A DNA stretch of 64,000 bases from Piper betle (taxonomy: Eukaryota > Streptophyta > Magnoliopsida > Piperales > Piperaceae). The stretch spans positions 1 through 64,000 of the forward strand of contig JAURVB010004713.1 in the NCBI GenBank assembly GCA_033002965.1. Direction: 5' to 3'. The translations under genes and the position numbers were made by a program. Shown in pieces: positions 11,257-23,597 of this stretch. The notes beneath the pieces are model-generated. The model saw only the letters and a list, made by a program, of their open reading frames with translations. It made no database searches and was not told where the DNA came from. Position 1 is the first letter of the stretch. The number at the start of each line of letters is the position of its first letter.

Positions 11257-14200
11257 ATGAGAACTAAAATTGAAAAATACTTATTTATATTACACCTTAA
11301 CGGACCCTAAACTAACGGGCCTAACCGCCTTACGTTTAACTACCCATCAACGTATACATGTAACACCTACGAGTGCACGTATATTATTCAATATCTCAAC
11401 CCTTGATGAGCTATTTAATTATATGTAACATATTTATACTACACGTTTACATTATTTAAAAACATTAAAAACTTAATTTCTTTCCCACACTTTAAATGAA
11501 TGACCAGTTTTCTCCACGTCGTTGGTACTCCTACATAAGATAAATTTAATATCAATTGTTGAAAGTGCAAGGACGGTAGGATGATACGAGCAATTTTGTC
11601 TTTATAAAAGAACCACAACTATGTGATTAATTAAATAGACAACAATATTTGAAAGCTATTGATATTCTTATATCGGTAAGAGTTGATAATAAACACCATT
11701 GTTTAAAAAATCCTAAAATCTATGTTTCAATCCCTATATTATTTGAGACAAAAGTCATTGAAGTATGAAATAACTCTATGTGTGTCACTATATATGTTAG
11801 ACATTTTTTTCTATTTTAAAAAAGGATTGTCAAGTGAGCATGTAAAACCCTAGTTTCGGGTTTGGTTTGCCCGTTTGTTGCATTACCTGGCTTCAACCAG
11901 TCTCGAGTCAGTTGGAGTTAGTTTAGCTTTCAGAGCATGAGTATAAGGCCTAGATGGTTATATGAGCATGCTATGAAGGCTAGATATACTCAATATACAA
12001 ATAATAGCTTTAGTTATGATATAGCAGAACATGAGTTATCAGTATAAATACAAGGTATACGGGTTCTTGATTGTGTAAGCCCCGGTTTTAAGGCTATCTA
12101 GGTTGTTGCAGTGTTTAGTATCTGTTTAGGCTTTTTCAAGGTACGCCCTTTGCATGCATCAGAGGGATTTTTAGACTACCGAATCGCCCCTAAGGGCCCA
12201 GTTTGATTTGGCTCTCAAATCTTCATTCGATTGAATACATGGTTTTGAGGCCCATTTAGCTTCCTCACCTTGATTTTCTTCTGCAAAGTCTCAATTAGGC
12301 TTCGAGTAAGTTTTGACTTTTGTCAGCGTTGATCTAAGCTTTCCAAATCTGTCATGTAGCAAGATTAGAGCCGTCCACATCAAATATATCATTGCCCTTT
12401 CCTATTTTCTTGGCTTTTCCCCACATTTTTGGAGTTTCTACCTCTACCGTCGCCACCACTTTGGGCCGTCGCCAACGAGTCTTTGGCCCTTATTCGACCA
12501 CCGAACCAATACCATCCTGACCTCCTCATGGCTGACTATTGACATATGCCTATCACCACCACCAGTGCTGCTAGTGACAGCATTTTGATCATTGATTTCT
12601 TTTGCCACTGCCGCCTTATGGGGCATTTTCTAGCGCCGGTGAGCCAACTCCAGTGGGGCCAACCACCCAAATCGATTCCCCTCGATGAGATCTTCCATTT
12701 CAGACCAGCCCCAACCTTTGCAGTGGCCATAATTGTTGTTGGCAACTCACACTTTCCTGATGGTGATTTTCGTCCCTTTTTGGTTGTTTTCTGACCAACC
12801 GGCCAGTTGGACTTCGTCGGTCATCACGACCATCATGTCCCCTATCGGCTGGGCCATCGATCAAGACCAGCACCAACCCCTGGCTCCCCATTGTTGTAGT
12901 TTTCTGGCAACATGCACTAGCGGCGACCGTAGTGCCTGTTAACCCACTCCAGCCTGTTTGTGTTGCCGACCAATTTGAGTCCAAACCATGTTCGCCTACC
13001 TATGACTAGGTCCACTAGCCCTAGTCACCTATTTGCTGCCTGTGCCCAACTAACCGAATCCAACCCAGCTTTCCAAGAGCTTGACTCCGCTGAGTCTACT
13101 CGAGTCGACTCAGTTCGACTTAGTCCGACTTTCCCACTTGACTTGACAACCCAATTTTAACCCATTTTTTCTTATTTTTATCGATTTTTCGTCTGTTTTC
13201 TGTAATTCGAGACTCTTATATTAGTTTAAGTGCATGTTCACATTATTTGATATATTTTGATGTTATAAATTTTTTTGTTATTTATTACTTATTTATTTAT
13301 TATTGTTTTTACTTCAAGTTATTTATATATTTGTCTATTATTATCAATGCATGCATAATTATTTATTATTGTTGAAGATGTTATTTATTTGTTGATACTA
13401 TTTTGTTCATTTTATATTATTTAATTTAATTAATTGATTAATTATTATTTGTTTACTTGCTTATGTTATTATCTATTCATGTTTAGTTGTATATTCATAT
13501 ATTTGATATTTATATTAATATTATTCATGATTAATTGTTATTATTTATTTATTCATTTGTTTACTTACTTACTTATCCATTTGATTAGGTAAATTACTTA
13601 TTTATGAATTTATTTATTTACTTATTTGCTTGTGTACACGTGTTTAATCATTTATTTATTAGGGTATATTTATATTATTGTTGTTATTTATTATTTATTA
13701 TTTATTATTTATTACTTCTCTTGATGTTTACTCGTGCATCTACTATTTTTGAATTATTGTTCTTTTATCTATTTGACTTGTTTTATTTATTATTTATTTA
13801 TTCCTTGTCATGTCTTGACCTGTGTGCCGACTATTTATTTGTTGATTCATTGGTGTTGTTGATTGTTTGAGTGTTGTTATTATTGATGCGAGTATATACC
13901 ATGGCCATACATCATATAGAGTTATAAACCTTTTGCTTAGCAGTAGGTTTTGATGTAGGTTCCAAAGTCTAAGTTTGCCGTAAATGTGCCGATATGCTTG
14001 GAGCTTAGTCCACATGTTCGTTAAGACTGTTCTCAAATTTATTGCTTTAATCTATTATGGATTTGATTTTCAAATCGTAGGACATGTTAATTAACTATTT
14101 TATCGGACCATCTAGGCGCATTTTACTCCGTAATTAATAACCCTTGAGGATGAGAACCTTCGTGTTGTTTTCGAACTTAATTCCACCTCACGTTGTCTTT

Positions 14201-14780
14201 GGTCCTATTTATATGATTCCCTTTTTAGCCCTATATATAATTTTATCGAATTTTCCAAATGAGCCGATAATTGATAAATTTGACTTCACATATACCGTGA
14301 GCGGGCGCATAAGTAAGCCATAGTAGACACGGGATTAATGAGGAAAATATGGATAATTTAGTAACTTTAAGCTGAGGTAAAGACAAAGTATTTGTGTTTG
14401 GAGATGCAGAGTATAGTCCCAGTATCATTTGATACGAGATATAAGTGTACACACTCAAAACTATTGGGTGCATCATATTAGACGGGCTTTTTAAGTTTGC
14501 ATATGATTTTATAAGGCTTATTTTAATATAACATGAGGGAGTAATGTGTTTATAGATAATGACAATCTATAATTATTTTAAAACAATATCATTGTTTTAT
14601 ACTTTGACTTTTTCTTTTTAACTAAACATATTAACATAATTTTTAAATTTTTTGTCATTATTTTTCTTATTCACGTCTACTTATCACATGGGGTTGAGTA
14701 GATTTCTGTCCAAATAGAAATACCTAATAGGATTCAAATGAAATTGCCAGTTCACTCTAATTATTATTAAACCTCGATTT
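11257..14780. other. Long gene-free stretch, probably decayed repeat
   Basis: No gene recognised. 11842 onward starts TGTAAAACCCTAG, which resembles an LTR start. 12300-13160 is a GC-richer block open on several frames without family signatures, ending in a GACTC-rich run near 13080-13140. 13180-13870 is a degenerate TTTA/TTAT-rich tract. This pattern fits the non-coding interior of an old LTR element, but no LTR pair or primer site was found. Confidence 0.4.
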
Positions 14781-15118
14781 GGTTCGGTTTAGACCTATTG
14801 TAATTTTTATGTCAAAACCGAAGTGAATAAAAATTGATTAAAAGTTTGAATTTTTTAAAAAACTTAATATTTATATTTTATGTGGGTATATTAATTTTTT
14901 TAATTGTTTTGTTATTTAATTTATATGTTTTAATATTATGTCTACGTAAGTAGAATAATTTTGAACGTGATTATGATAAGTAAATCATATTATAAATTTA
15001 TTTATTATAAAAATAATAATTAACTTTAATATAATTTTAATTATTTAGGCTTCTAACCGAACCAATTTGTGAGAACCGAATCGAATCCAATGATTTCAAA
15101 TTGGTTCGGTTCCAGCCA
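14770..15118. repeat. Possible MITE-like element
   Basis: An AT-rich core of ~300 bases is bordered by TTGGTTCGGTT-type sequence at both ends (near 14778 and 15100) and an imperfect inverted GATTTGG/CCAAATC pair. No clear target duplication is visible. It abuts the GC-rich leader at 15120. Confidence 0.3.
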
Positions 15119-15119
15119 A

Positions 15120-15398
15120 ATCAAACCAACCCCCTCCCCCTTCCAAAGAAAAAGGCGTCCACCCCCTCCTCACCATTTTCACTTTCGCGGCCGCTGGACG
15201 ACCGCCGCCGGCGAGCCTAACTACCCCGGCCCTCATTCCTTCCCTTCTCCCTCCGCCGGCCCCTGATTTTCTCCTCCCTTTAGCCCTAGCCGAACCGACC
15301 AACGTCACACGCCGCCGCTCCTCGATAGCCCTCTTCTCGTTCCACCTTCGCCGGAGTTGCTGCCGGAGATTGCTGCCGGCGGCGACCCTATCTTGGGT
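15120..15398 (+). other. GC-rich candidate 5' leader exon
   Basis: A sudden C-rich, GC-rich block (CCCTCCCCC, repeated GCCGCCGCC/CCGGCG) that ends at a plausible donor, TTGG|GTACCC, 80 bases before the first methyltransferase exon. It looks like the 5' untranslated leader of a plant gene. It does not encode the missing N-terminus of the methyltransferase in any frame. Confidence 0.4.
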
Positions 15399-15478
15399 AC
15401 CCAATCATTCTTCTCTTATTGTATATTCCTTTTGATCTAATTTTAATTTATCGTATGCATGTTTGTCTATACATGCAG

Positions 15479-18275
15479 CAAAATTTCCCTGCAGGAGCAT
15501 TCTGGGATAGACATTGATGGCTGTAAGTAACCTGTCTAAATATTTTTTAAACATGTTTTGGAACTGAATTTTATATTTTTCATCAGATATTATCCAGTGA
15601 CAGTTTCTTGCAATGGAATTTTTTTAATGTTAATAAGTTTTAGAGTTCCTCTAAGTTCCTTCTCAATCTTTGCTGAAAATTTTTCTTTTCTATTTCTTCC
15701 ACATGGTGCCAAAGGGTGTTGGGGACAGAAAGCATTGGCGGGTTAATCTTTGCTGAAAATTTATGATACAAATTACCAAATAGACTACATGGACTGCTTT
15801 GTTGTGGTCACATCTCCATGCATAAATTTTGTTAGTTCTTTTCACATTCTACCAATCGACATCAGGAGGCCTTTTTATAGCCAATTTTTATGAATGGATA
15901 AACTGATATCATCAAGATATATGGCACTTCTACTATTTTTTCTTCTGTTTTTATTTTTTAATATTTATTTATTACAATTGTATCTTATCATATCCTATTT
16001 TCAGTGGTTCATGTAAAATGTAATAAATACTATGCCAGATAATCACTCTGCTATATTTATTTTATTTAAATTTTAGGAATTGGGATGCACATAAACAAGT
16101 CCTTGTTTCTATAATGTCATGCATAATTTTTCATTTAATTTATGGACTTTCTCAATTTTTTCAGCATTGATAGACAATGCTTGTGGAACTTGAAATATTG
16201 GTAAACAGGAGCTTCTGAGTATGGAAAGGGATGATAAATCAGAGCATCATCTCTCAAATTTTACTCATGGATTATCAGAGGAGGGTGCTGAAGAAGCTTA
16301 AAAGTGAGCCATCGCTACAAGTGGAACCAAATCTGCTGAACAGAGTCTCTTTTAGACAAGAAAATATTGTTGCAAACACACAATGCCTTCAGCCAAGTAT
16401 GACACAATCTTGTGGTAAGTTTTTTGCTCTAAGGTTTAGGCTATGTTTGTTCAAAATATAACACATATTTTAGTTTGTATTAATCTTCCAAAGTGAAGTA
16501 TAGTCAAATTTTCATTTTTCAAATCTCTTTTCATCTTAATTAATATAGTGATTTTCATTTTTATATACAGTTTGAGTGTGACGAAGTGGATACACCTCAA
16601 CTGGGGTGATGATGGACTAATCACATTGTTCATGAAAACCTGGCAAATGCTTCGTGTGGTATGATCTAATGTTCTATGTACTGTTGTTTGCAACCTAGGG
16701 TATGTGGATGAAAGTCAGTCAAAATCTTCATTGATTTTGTTTGTAGCAATGCATTATTCTCAAGATCAGAACAATAACTGTCTTGTGTAAATTCTTCATA
16801 TCAGTAGATAGCAGTAGATGCCCCTAGTTTTGTTGGAAACATTTCAACTAGAAAAGTTCGGGATGTCGTGCATGTGGGATGAGCATTATGGGCCCCGATT
16901 TCAGTTTTTGTCAGTTAGCCTAAAATTCATTTATTTTGATCTGTGCTACTAGCTTACAATTATGGCTGTGTTTCATTCATTGTGCAAATATTTTGCCATG
17001 GATATGCCATGCATGAAAAATGGCTGTGAATGAGTGTTCAATCTTAAATTGTGGAATTGATATTTCTCCAGTCTAGCTCTAAAGATATGTGAATGGTATC
17101 AAAGTGTCATTTGTATTAGGTATCATCTGTCTTCTACTTTTTTTCACTTGACACCCAAAAGGCATTGGGGGACATGGATCCTAAACTAGGATCCATGTGA
17201 TTACAAATGACATACGTTTGATGACTGGATGCCCTTGGTTGCCCTTCTTGACACAATCTACTCGCTATCTACTTTTGCTGTGCAGACTGACTTTAAACAT
17301 TGCATGTGCTGCGTTAACTTATTTGGATTCTGCTTTTGCTTAGGGTGGAATTTTTATATTAGAACCACAACCATGGGAATCTTATAGAAAGAATTTTCGT
17401 GTCTCTGAGGTAAATCATCTGCCTTATTAATTACTTAGAGAGTACACGCTTGCTTCGTGACTACTGTTTGGTTAATTTTAAGCCCTGGTACTTCCTATCA
17501 TTTGTTCAAGTTGGGAGGTTGGCGGAGTGAATATTTCACTTTACTGTTGAAGTAGCCATTATTTTGGATATGTTACTGACAATTTCAATCACATTGTAGT
17601 ATTGTTTAAGCTGTTGATTTTCATTACTGGTGGAAGTATTTATCTTCCTTAATAGGTATCATCGAACGCATTTGTCATTACTTTTCTTTTGGATTGCTTA
17701 CAGACTGCAATGGTTAATTATCAAAACATTTTACTCAATCCTAACTCCTTTCAGAATGTACTTCTGGACCATGTACATACATCTTCTGCTTCCATGATGC
17801 AAGAGTTATTTGTCTGTTCAAGTGTAATTTTAATATTTTACAGTATTTTATGTTTAGCCTTGGTTTACATTTTTGTACTATGAATGAAGTCCATCATATT
17901 TAGGTTCCTATCATCTTATTCTGCTTTCTTGGGTTGGATATACAAATATTGGTTATTGCTTCATTGTAAACTGGTTTCCAGAATTGATAAATGACTTGAA
18001 CACAGTGGTCTGTTCTTATCCTCTTTCACCACCTCTCACTGAATTTTTCATTTGAGTCTCTTCTATTTTGTTAAATTCCCAGTCTCTTGTATTATTCGTT
18101 CAATTTTTTGGGTTAATCATTCATGGGTAACAAGAAGTTTAGATGGTAATAGTTTGATTAATTGTAATACGTTATGGTTCTGCAGATAGGCTTCAGATCA
18201 GTTGATGCTCTTTGTGAACCTTTGCATGGAAGCGAGGGTGGGTTCAATCGCCCGATCTTTATTTTTCACAAGTAA
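15479..18275 (+). pseudogene. Bin3/MePCE-type RNA methyltransferase, C-terminal exons
   Basis: Proteins of this family (plant At5g51130-like; animal MePCE/BCDIN3) are SAM-dependent methyltransferases acting on small RNA ends. Exons by signature and splice sites: 15479-15522 (KFPCRSILG, IDIDG), 16209-16414 (VSFRQENIV, then KYDTILC in another frame), 16571-16655 (LSVTKWIHLNWGDDGL, ITLFMKTWQMLR), 17344-17409 (GGIFILEPQPWESYRKNFRV), 17704-17772 (TAMVNYQNILL) and 18186-18275 (IGFRSVDALCEPL..NRPIFIFHK, stop). The N-terminal exon with SAM motif I (usual DIGCN) is absent. A 1-base shift splits SILG from IDIDG, and another lies in the second exon. Donors and acceptors are otherwise good. Most likely a pseudogene; an unseen upstream exon would not repair the frameshifts. 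Confidence 0.85.
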
Positions 18276-18450
18276 CCTGCATTTTCATTAAAAAATGCCT
18301 AAATTGTATTCCTTGGATCCGGATTCATCGATTGTAGATTGGGCTGGAAAAATTGATGGATGTTCACATACTTTCTTAAGAGTATCATTGATACTTGACA
18401 TTCAGACCATTGTCAAAACAACCCACTGCATTTTGGACGTCAAGCTTTTG

Positions 18451-18742
18451 GCACAAAAGCAGTTTTTGATACTTACTCTTTGCTCTTCTTCCATGAAACG
18501 CCCTATTCCATGTTTAGTAAATATTACTCCATGTGCTGTTTTGGAAATTTTGATCCATAATTTATACACATCAATCCTGCAGATTTATCATTTTGGCACA
18601 AAAGCAGTTTTTGATACTCTACTCTTTGCTCTTCTTCCATGAAACGCCCTATTCCGTGTTTAGTAAATATTACTCCATATACTGTTTTGGAAATTTTGAT
18701 CCATAATTTATACACATCAATCCTGCAGATTTATCATTTTGG
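18451..18742. repeat. Tandem duplication, two ~145-bp units
   Basis: 18451-18595 and 18596-18742 are nearly identical; each begins GCACAAAAGCAGTTTTTGAT and ends in a TTATCATTTTGG stretch. It lies just 3' of the methyltransferase stop and is probably non-coding. Confidence 0.85.
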
Positions 18743-19053
18743 TTAGTCTATCTTGTGTCTTGATTGGCTTATTAAATTACCCAAATTATCTTGGGTGACA
18801 CAACCTTTGAGCCTATTGCAGGGGAGATTCAGAAAAACGTATTTTGAAGAAATTGGGAAAAGCTTTAATTGGCACACAATGATTTTTTTCTTACATAAAT
18901 GGTCCAAAGTAAATAGATTTTAATGATTGTGGAGAGTTGTGAATTTATCTTGACGGATGTAAAGCTTTAATTGACAGATGTAGTACTGAAAGTATTTTCA
19001 GTACTACATGCCATAATCATGTTTATGATGCCAAGCTCATCGTTGATCCTTTT

Positions 19054-19449
19054 GTGAGTGAAAATATTGTCACGAAGAAAGTTGTCAACAAGCTGAAATT
19101 GAAGACTGAAGAGCATCCACGGCCGTATAAATTGTCTGGACTTGACAATCATAATACGGTTGAGGTAACAAGAAGATGCCTTGTTCCTCTTGTGATGGGA
19201 AGTTTTAAAGATAACATCCTGTGTGATGTTGCCGTGGAGGCTTGTCATCTCTTGCTTGGTAGGCCGTGGCAGTTTGATCGACGTGTGAAATGGGATGGAT
19301 ATACAAAGGTCTATTGCTTGGTACAGAGCAATAAAACGATCAACTTCTGCCCACAACGATCAGTGAATTCAAAGAGTACCACATTTATTTGCTTGCCAAT
19401 TATGTATTTTCAAGCAGAGGTCGACCAAGAAGGTGTTTGCTTGCCCTAG
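19054..19449 (+). pseudogene. Gypsy protease C-terminal half
   Basis: Contains SENIVTKKVVNKLKLKTEEH, then the conserved CDVAVEACHLLLGRPWQFDR block that follows the aspartic protease in plant gypsy polyproteins. Upstream bases keep part of a DSGSSENIV-like site in degraded form (KLIVDPFVSENIV), so the catalytic DSG is lost. Confidence 0.75.
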
Positions 19450-19532
19450 TAGCCTCCGGCTATGTTGGGACTCCTACATCCTCCTCTTTTGCAGCTTCCT
19501 TACAGCCACCTTTTAAAGGAATTTAAGATGTA

Positions 19533-20548
19533 TTGGTAGATGATTTACCTCTTGAACTACCTCATATGCGTAGTATACAACATCAGATTGATTTGTTCCC
19601 TGATGCTGTGATTCCTAATAAGCCACACTACCGGATGACTCATGATCAACATAGAGAGCTTATGAGACAAGTTGAAAAGCTCTTAAGCCGTGGCTATATT
19701 TGCGAAAGTGCAAGTCCTTGTGTTGTATTGGCATTACTTGTGCCAAAGAATGATGGTTCATGGTTTATGAATGGGAAACTGCTTTTAAGACCTATATGGG
19801 CTATACAAATGGTTTGGTTATTCCATTTGGATTGTCCAATGCTCCTAACACATTCACGAGGGTGATGAATGAAATACTACGGTCTTTCATTGGCAAGTTT
19901 GTTGTTGCCTATTTTGATGACATCCCTGTTTATAGCTGTGATGTGGTATTTCATTTCGAACACTTAAGGGAATACTTACCACACTTCCGTTGGAGATATT
20001 ATATGCTAATCCTAGCAAGTGCTTCTTTTGTGTTCTTAAGGTGATCTTCTTAGGATATGAAGTCTCTACTGATGGACTTAAGCCAGATGAAAGTAAAATT
20101 AAGACTATCCAAGAATGGAAGACTCCTACCACAATTTCTCAAGTCCGCTCCTTCTATGGTTTAGCTAGTTCTTACCGATGCTTCATTAGAATTTTAGCTC
20201 AATCATGACTCATATCACTTATTTGATAAAGAATAAGGAGTTTTGTTGGACTATTGAAGCAGAGGATGCTTTTGTGCAAATATAACTACGTCTTACTGAG
20301 GCACATTGTCTTGCATAACCTGACTTAGACAGATTACTTGAAGTTGAATGTCATGCATCGAAGTCCATTATTGGAGTGTTGAGCCAATCAAAGGATCCAA
20401 TGGCTTCTTTAGTGAGAAACTTAGAGGTCCTTACCTCAATTATAGTACTTATGATGTAGATTTGATGGTTGTTGTCAAGTCTATTCAATATTGGTGCCAC
20501 TATTTCCTTTCAAAAGAATTGCGTTATATTCAGATCACGAAGCATTGA
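19533..20548 (+). pseudogene. Gypsy reverse transcriptase and RNase H
   Basis: RT begins with IQHQIDLFPDAVIPNKPHYR and QVEKLLSRGYICESASPC, then in a second frame GLVIPFGLSNAPNTFTRVMN and VVAYFDDI, the YxDD catalytic motif in gypsy form (usual YLDDILVYS). Next comes CFFCVLKVIFLGYEVSTDGL. RNase H pieces follow from ~20340 (GVLSQSKDPMASL). At least four frame changes and several stops. Confidence 0.8.
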
Positions 20549-20879
20549 AGTACATACATGGTCAATAAAAGCTAAGTACATACATGGTCAACAACAGCTA
20601 AGTGCTCGTCATGCTAAGTGGGTTAATCAATTACGAGAGTTTCATTCTACTTTCAAAGACAACTCTGGCAATCAAAATAGGTTAGCTGACGCATTAAGTA
20701 TGCAACATGCATTAGTAACTTCCATGCCAATTGATGTGTTGTGTTTTGACCTTATCAAAGAACTTTTGCCAGCTGATTCGTACTTTGGACCTCTTTTGGA
20801 GACTCTTGCTGGTGGTGAACCGTCTTCATATTCTCTTTTGACGGTTACCTATTTTTGGGACATTGTCTATGTATTCTAG

Positions 20880-22114
20880 AAGAATATATGTGCCACTTGT
20901 GAGAAAAGCTCACATCTGTGGTCACTTTGGTCGAGACAAGTCAATTGTGCTCCTACGTGATAGGGTTTTCTAGCCTTTACTTGACTGTGATGTCTCCCTC
21001 TTTCTTAAGAGATGCCATGTGTCGAATAGGAAAAGGTACATCTACAAAGCCAATATACTCCTTTGCCTAGTCTAGATGGACCTTGGATAGATATTTCTAT
21101 GGATATCATTGTGGGATGGCCTCGTAGTACGAGAGGGTGAGATGCCATTTTTGTTGTTCTGGATCGATTCTCCAAGATGACGCATTTCATTGCTTGTTGC
21201 ATGTCTTATGATGCCGTCAAAGTAACTGACCTATTTTATACGAATGTGGCTTGTTATCATGGCATTCCTAAGGCAATCACTTCAAATAGGGATACTCGAT
21301 TCATGAGTTCTTTTGGAAGATTTTGTAGAAGATGATGAGTACTTCTCTCAAATTTAGTAGCCCATATCATCGTTAGATAGATGGTCAAACTAAAGTGGTA
21401 AATAAGACATTGGGAAATATTTTGCGAACTCGAGCTCAATCTTTTGGAAAATAGGATGTTGTACTTCCAAAGATAGAGTTTGAATTTAATTACTCAAAGA
21501 ACAGGAGTACCACGTTTTCCCCATTTGTGATGCTGATGGGCAAGAATTCATAAGGCCCCCTTGGCCTCATTCCTCTTCCGGATATTGGTAAAGCTCCTAA
21601 GAAGGCTGAAGATTGGATTGACAATGTCAAGCCCATACACGTCAAAGCGAGGGCAAATATGCAAGTATCTTATGATAAATACAAGGCATGTGCAGATAGA
21701 CATCATCAAGAAGTTCGTTTCCATGTGTGTGATCTCGTATGGGTCCATTTGTCTAGGAGAGATATCCTGAGGGGACTTATCATAAACTCAAGCCTAAGAA
21801 AATTGGTCCATGTGCAATACTTGAAGTCTATGGTGATAGGGCATATCGTGTTCAACTTCCGGATGGATGGAATATTCTTGACACCTTCAATGTTGCACAT
21901 CTACAACCTTACTATGGTGAGCACGAAGGCGAGAACTTGGGGCAAGTTCTTTTTCAGAAGAGGGGATTGATGATGTCAATGCTAGGAGTGCTTATTTTCT
22001 TCCTCACGACCAGATCAATGTGGAAGAGTTAGAAGAAGACTTCTTTAACAAGATAGAACACCCAAAGACATTCAAGTTCTATGAGAGGAGGAAGAACGTT
22101 CAACCACTTTCCTA
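20880..22114 (+). pseudogene. Gypsy integrase and C-terminal tail
   Basis: RKAHICGHFGRDKS marks the zinc-binding HHCC region at ~20910. ISMDIIVGWP at ~21095 and AITSNRDTRFMS at ~21275 carry the first two catalytic-type aspartates. The tail encodes GPCAILEVYGDRAYRVQLPD and NILDTFNVAHLQPYYGEHEG, the conserved end of plant gypsy pol. No chromodomain was recognised after it. Frames are broken. Confidence 0.8.
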
Positions 22115-23597
22115 ATTTAGCTCTTTCCTATTTTGAACATTAGTAATTGGAGTCTTATTAGATATTTCTTTATTGGTTCTTTTGTATTTTTGGGAGAAGT
22201 TATGAATTAGGCATAACTCTTAGAGTACTTGTTTCGTTATTTGTTTTTCTAGTAGTAGTAGGAAGTTCTATTATATATATGTAGCATTGTAGAAGGTAGT
22301 GGACAGATCTAATTATCAGCAAATAAAGTTACAGTTTTTTAGTATATAGTTTCAATTTACAGCCGCTATTCTTATCTATTACCTCGTCATTGAAGTTGAG
22401 AGAAACCTATTGGAAAACTAAACTTTGTCGTTGAAGCTTAGATCTACATCCTAAACAAGATCGTAGGTTGCATCAATTAATATGTGCTTAGAATAGAGCA
22501 TGGGTATAATTGATTTTTCTAGTTAATGGATAACGATGAATTTTTTTATATGGAAGTTTATTAGTTTCACCATTTATATTTTCTTGGTTTTACAAAATTT
22601 ATTTTGATGGAAGTCCAGTGTGGTGGGAATTGTCTAATTGAAATTCTAATATGTGTTGTAGTTTGAATTAAAATTTATGCACATGAGTTATTGGGACGTG
22701 GGATGATGAGTTTTTGTCATACCTTGTGAAAATAGGATTATGTTAATATGTGCTTACAGTAAGACACAGCTAGATCTTATTGCTCTCGTTAGTTTATGGG
22801 CACTCTAATATCTTTTACAGTCTTATTTTACTGGTTTCACAATTCATAATTGCATAATATAAATAAGGATGAGCTTTGAATATATTGCGTTTTTATGTAT
22901 TTTTTAAGTTGTTCTTATGTAGTTTATTTATTTATTTTTATTTATATTTAAAATCAGTTGATGAAAGTGCAATTTATATTTGTGCTAGTTGTAATGAATT
23001 ATTATTATTTTTATTTTGGTTATAAATGGAATCAATGTTGTTCAATATTATTATCAACAATTTCTAGCTGAAACTTTCAAGCCGCATAGATCTTCTTTTT
23101 ATTCCTAATTGTCATGCAATTTTGTGGCGAAGAAATATTCTATTAGCAAGATAACTATAGAATATTTTCTTATTATTATCTATCAACAAGTTGCCCTATT
23201 ACATGTTTGTCTTGCATTGTGTCATTATTTTACGTCTTGCATTGTGTCATTATTTTACGTCTTGCATTGTATCATTAGTTTATGTGTTTCCCGACCCTAT
23301 TACATGCCAACACATCCATCTCCGAGAATTATTCAAAGTGTCTCCGAGAATTATTCCGGATCTCTCGAAAATCTCTTATTTTCAACCTTCCACTACGAAA
23401 CCAAAATACGATAATACGAACCTTGATCTCAATTGTATTAGACTTTAATATATTATTAGTCTTAGTTGAATTAGATGTATTATATATCATTATCAAAATA
23501 TCATTATCCATAATTTTAGCTTTCCATTCAAATGTGATTGCCTCCATGCTCCCTATAAAATAGAGTCTCATATTTGAGCTGGCTATTTAGTTTGCAG
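22115..23597. other. Gypsy 3' flank/possible LTR, then AT-rich spacer
   Basis: 22115-22375 has LTR-like features: a TATATATATG block near 22275 and AATAAAG at 22323. The boundaries are undefined. The rest is AT-rich without a gene. 23209-23283 holds three perfect or near-perfect 25-bp units. Confidence 0.45.
23209..23283. repeat. Three tandem 25-bp units
   Basis: Units at 23209-23233, 23234-23258 and 23259-23283 each start GTCTTGCATTGT. They are contiguous with no spacers, so this is a minisatellite. Confidence 0.85.

Larger units (their letters stand above)
18967..22114 (+). mobile_element. Ty3/gypsy retrotransposon remnant, 5' truncated
   Basis: Plus-strand pol in the order protease, RT, RNase H, integrase and C-terminal tail, the arrangement of Ty3/gypsy. 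No gag and no 5' LTR precede 18967, where the sequence joins the 3' flank of the methyltransferase relic. The reading frame is broken many times. The pol tail ends at TAA near 22114 (KFYERRKNVQPLS). Candidate 3' LTR-like sequence follows but no matching 5' copy exists to confirm it. Confidence 0.8.

Noticed and set aside
12313..13160. Several overlapping open frames on both strands (60-94 codons)
   Set aside because: GC-rich low-constraint region; frames overlap on both strands and none shows a family motif.
13604..13870. 88-codon Tyr/Leu/Phe-rich frame
   Set aside because: Translation of a TTTA/TTAT-type degenerate repeat.
15096..15404. 102-codon minus-strand open frame
   Set aside because: Low-complexity Arg/Gly-rich product of the GC-rich leader; no domain, and it crosses the likely splice donor.
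23209..23283. Three regular repeats, considered as CRISPR-like
   Set aside because: Units are contiguous with no spacers, in a plant nuclear context; simple minisatellite.
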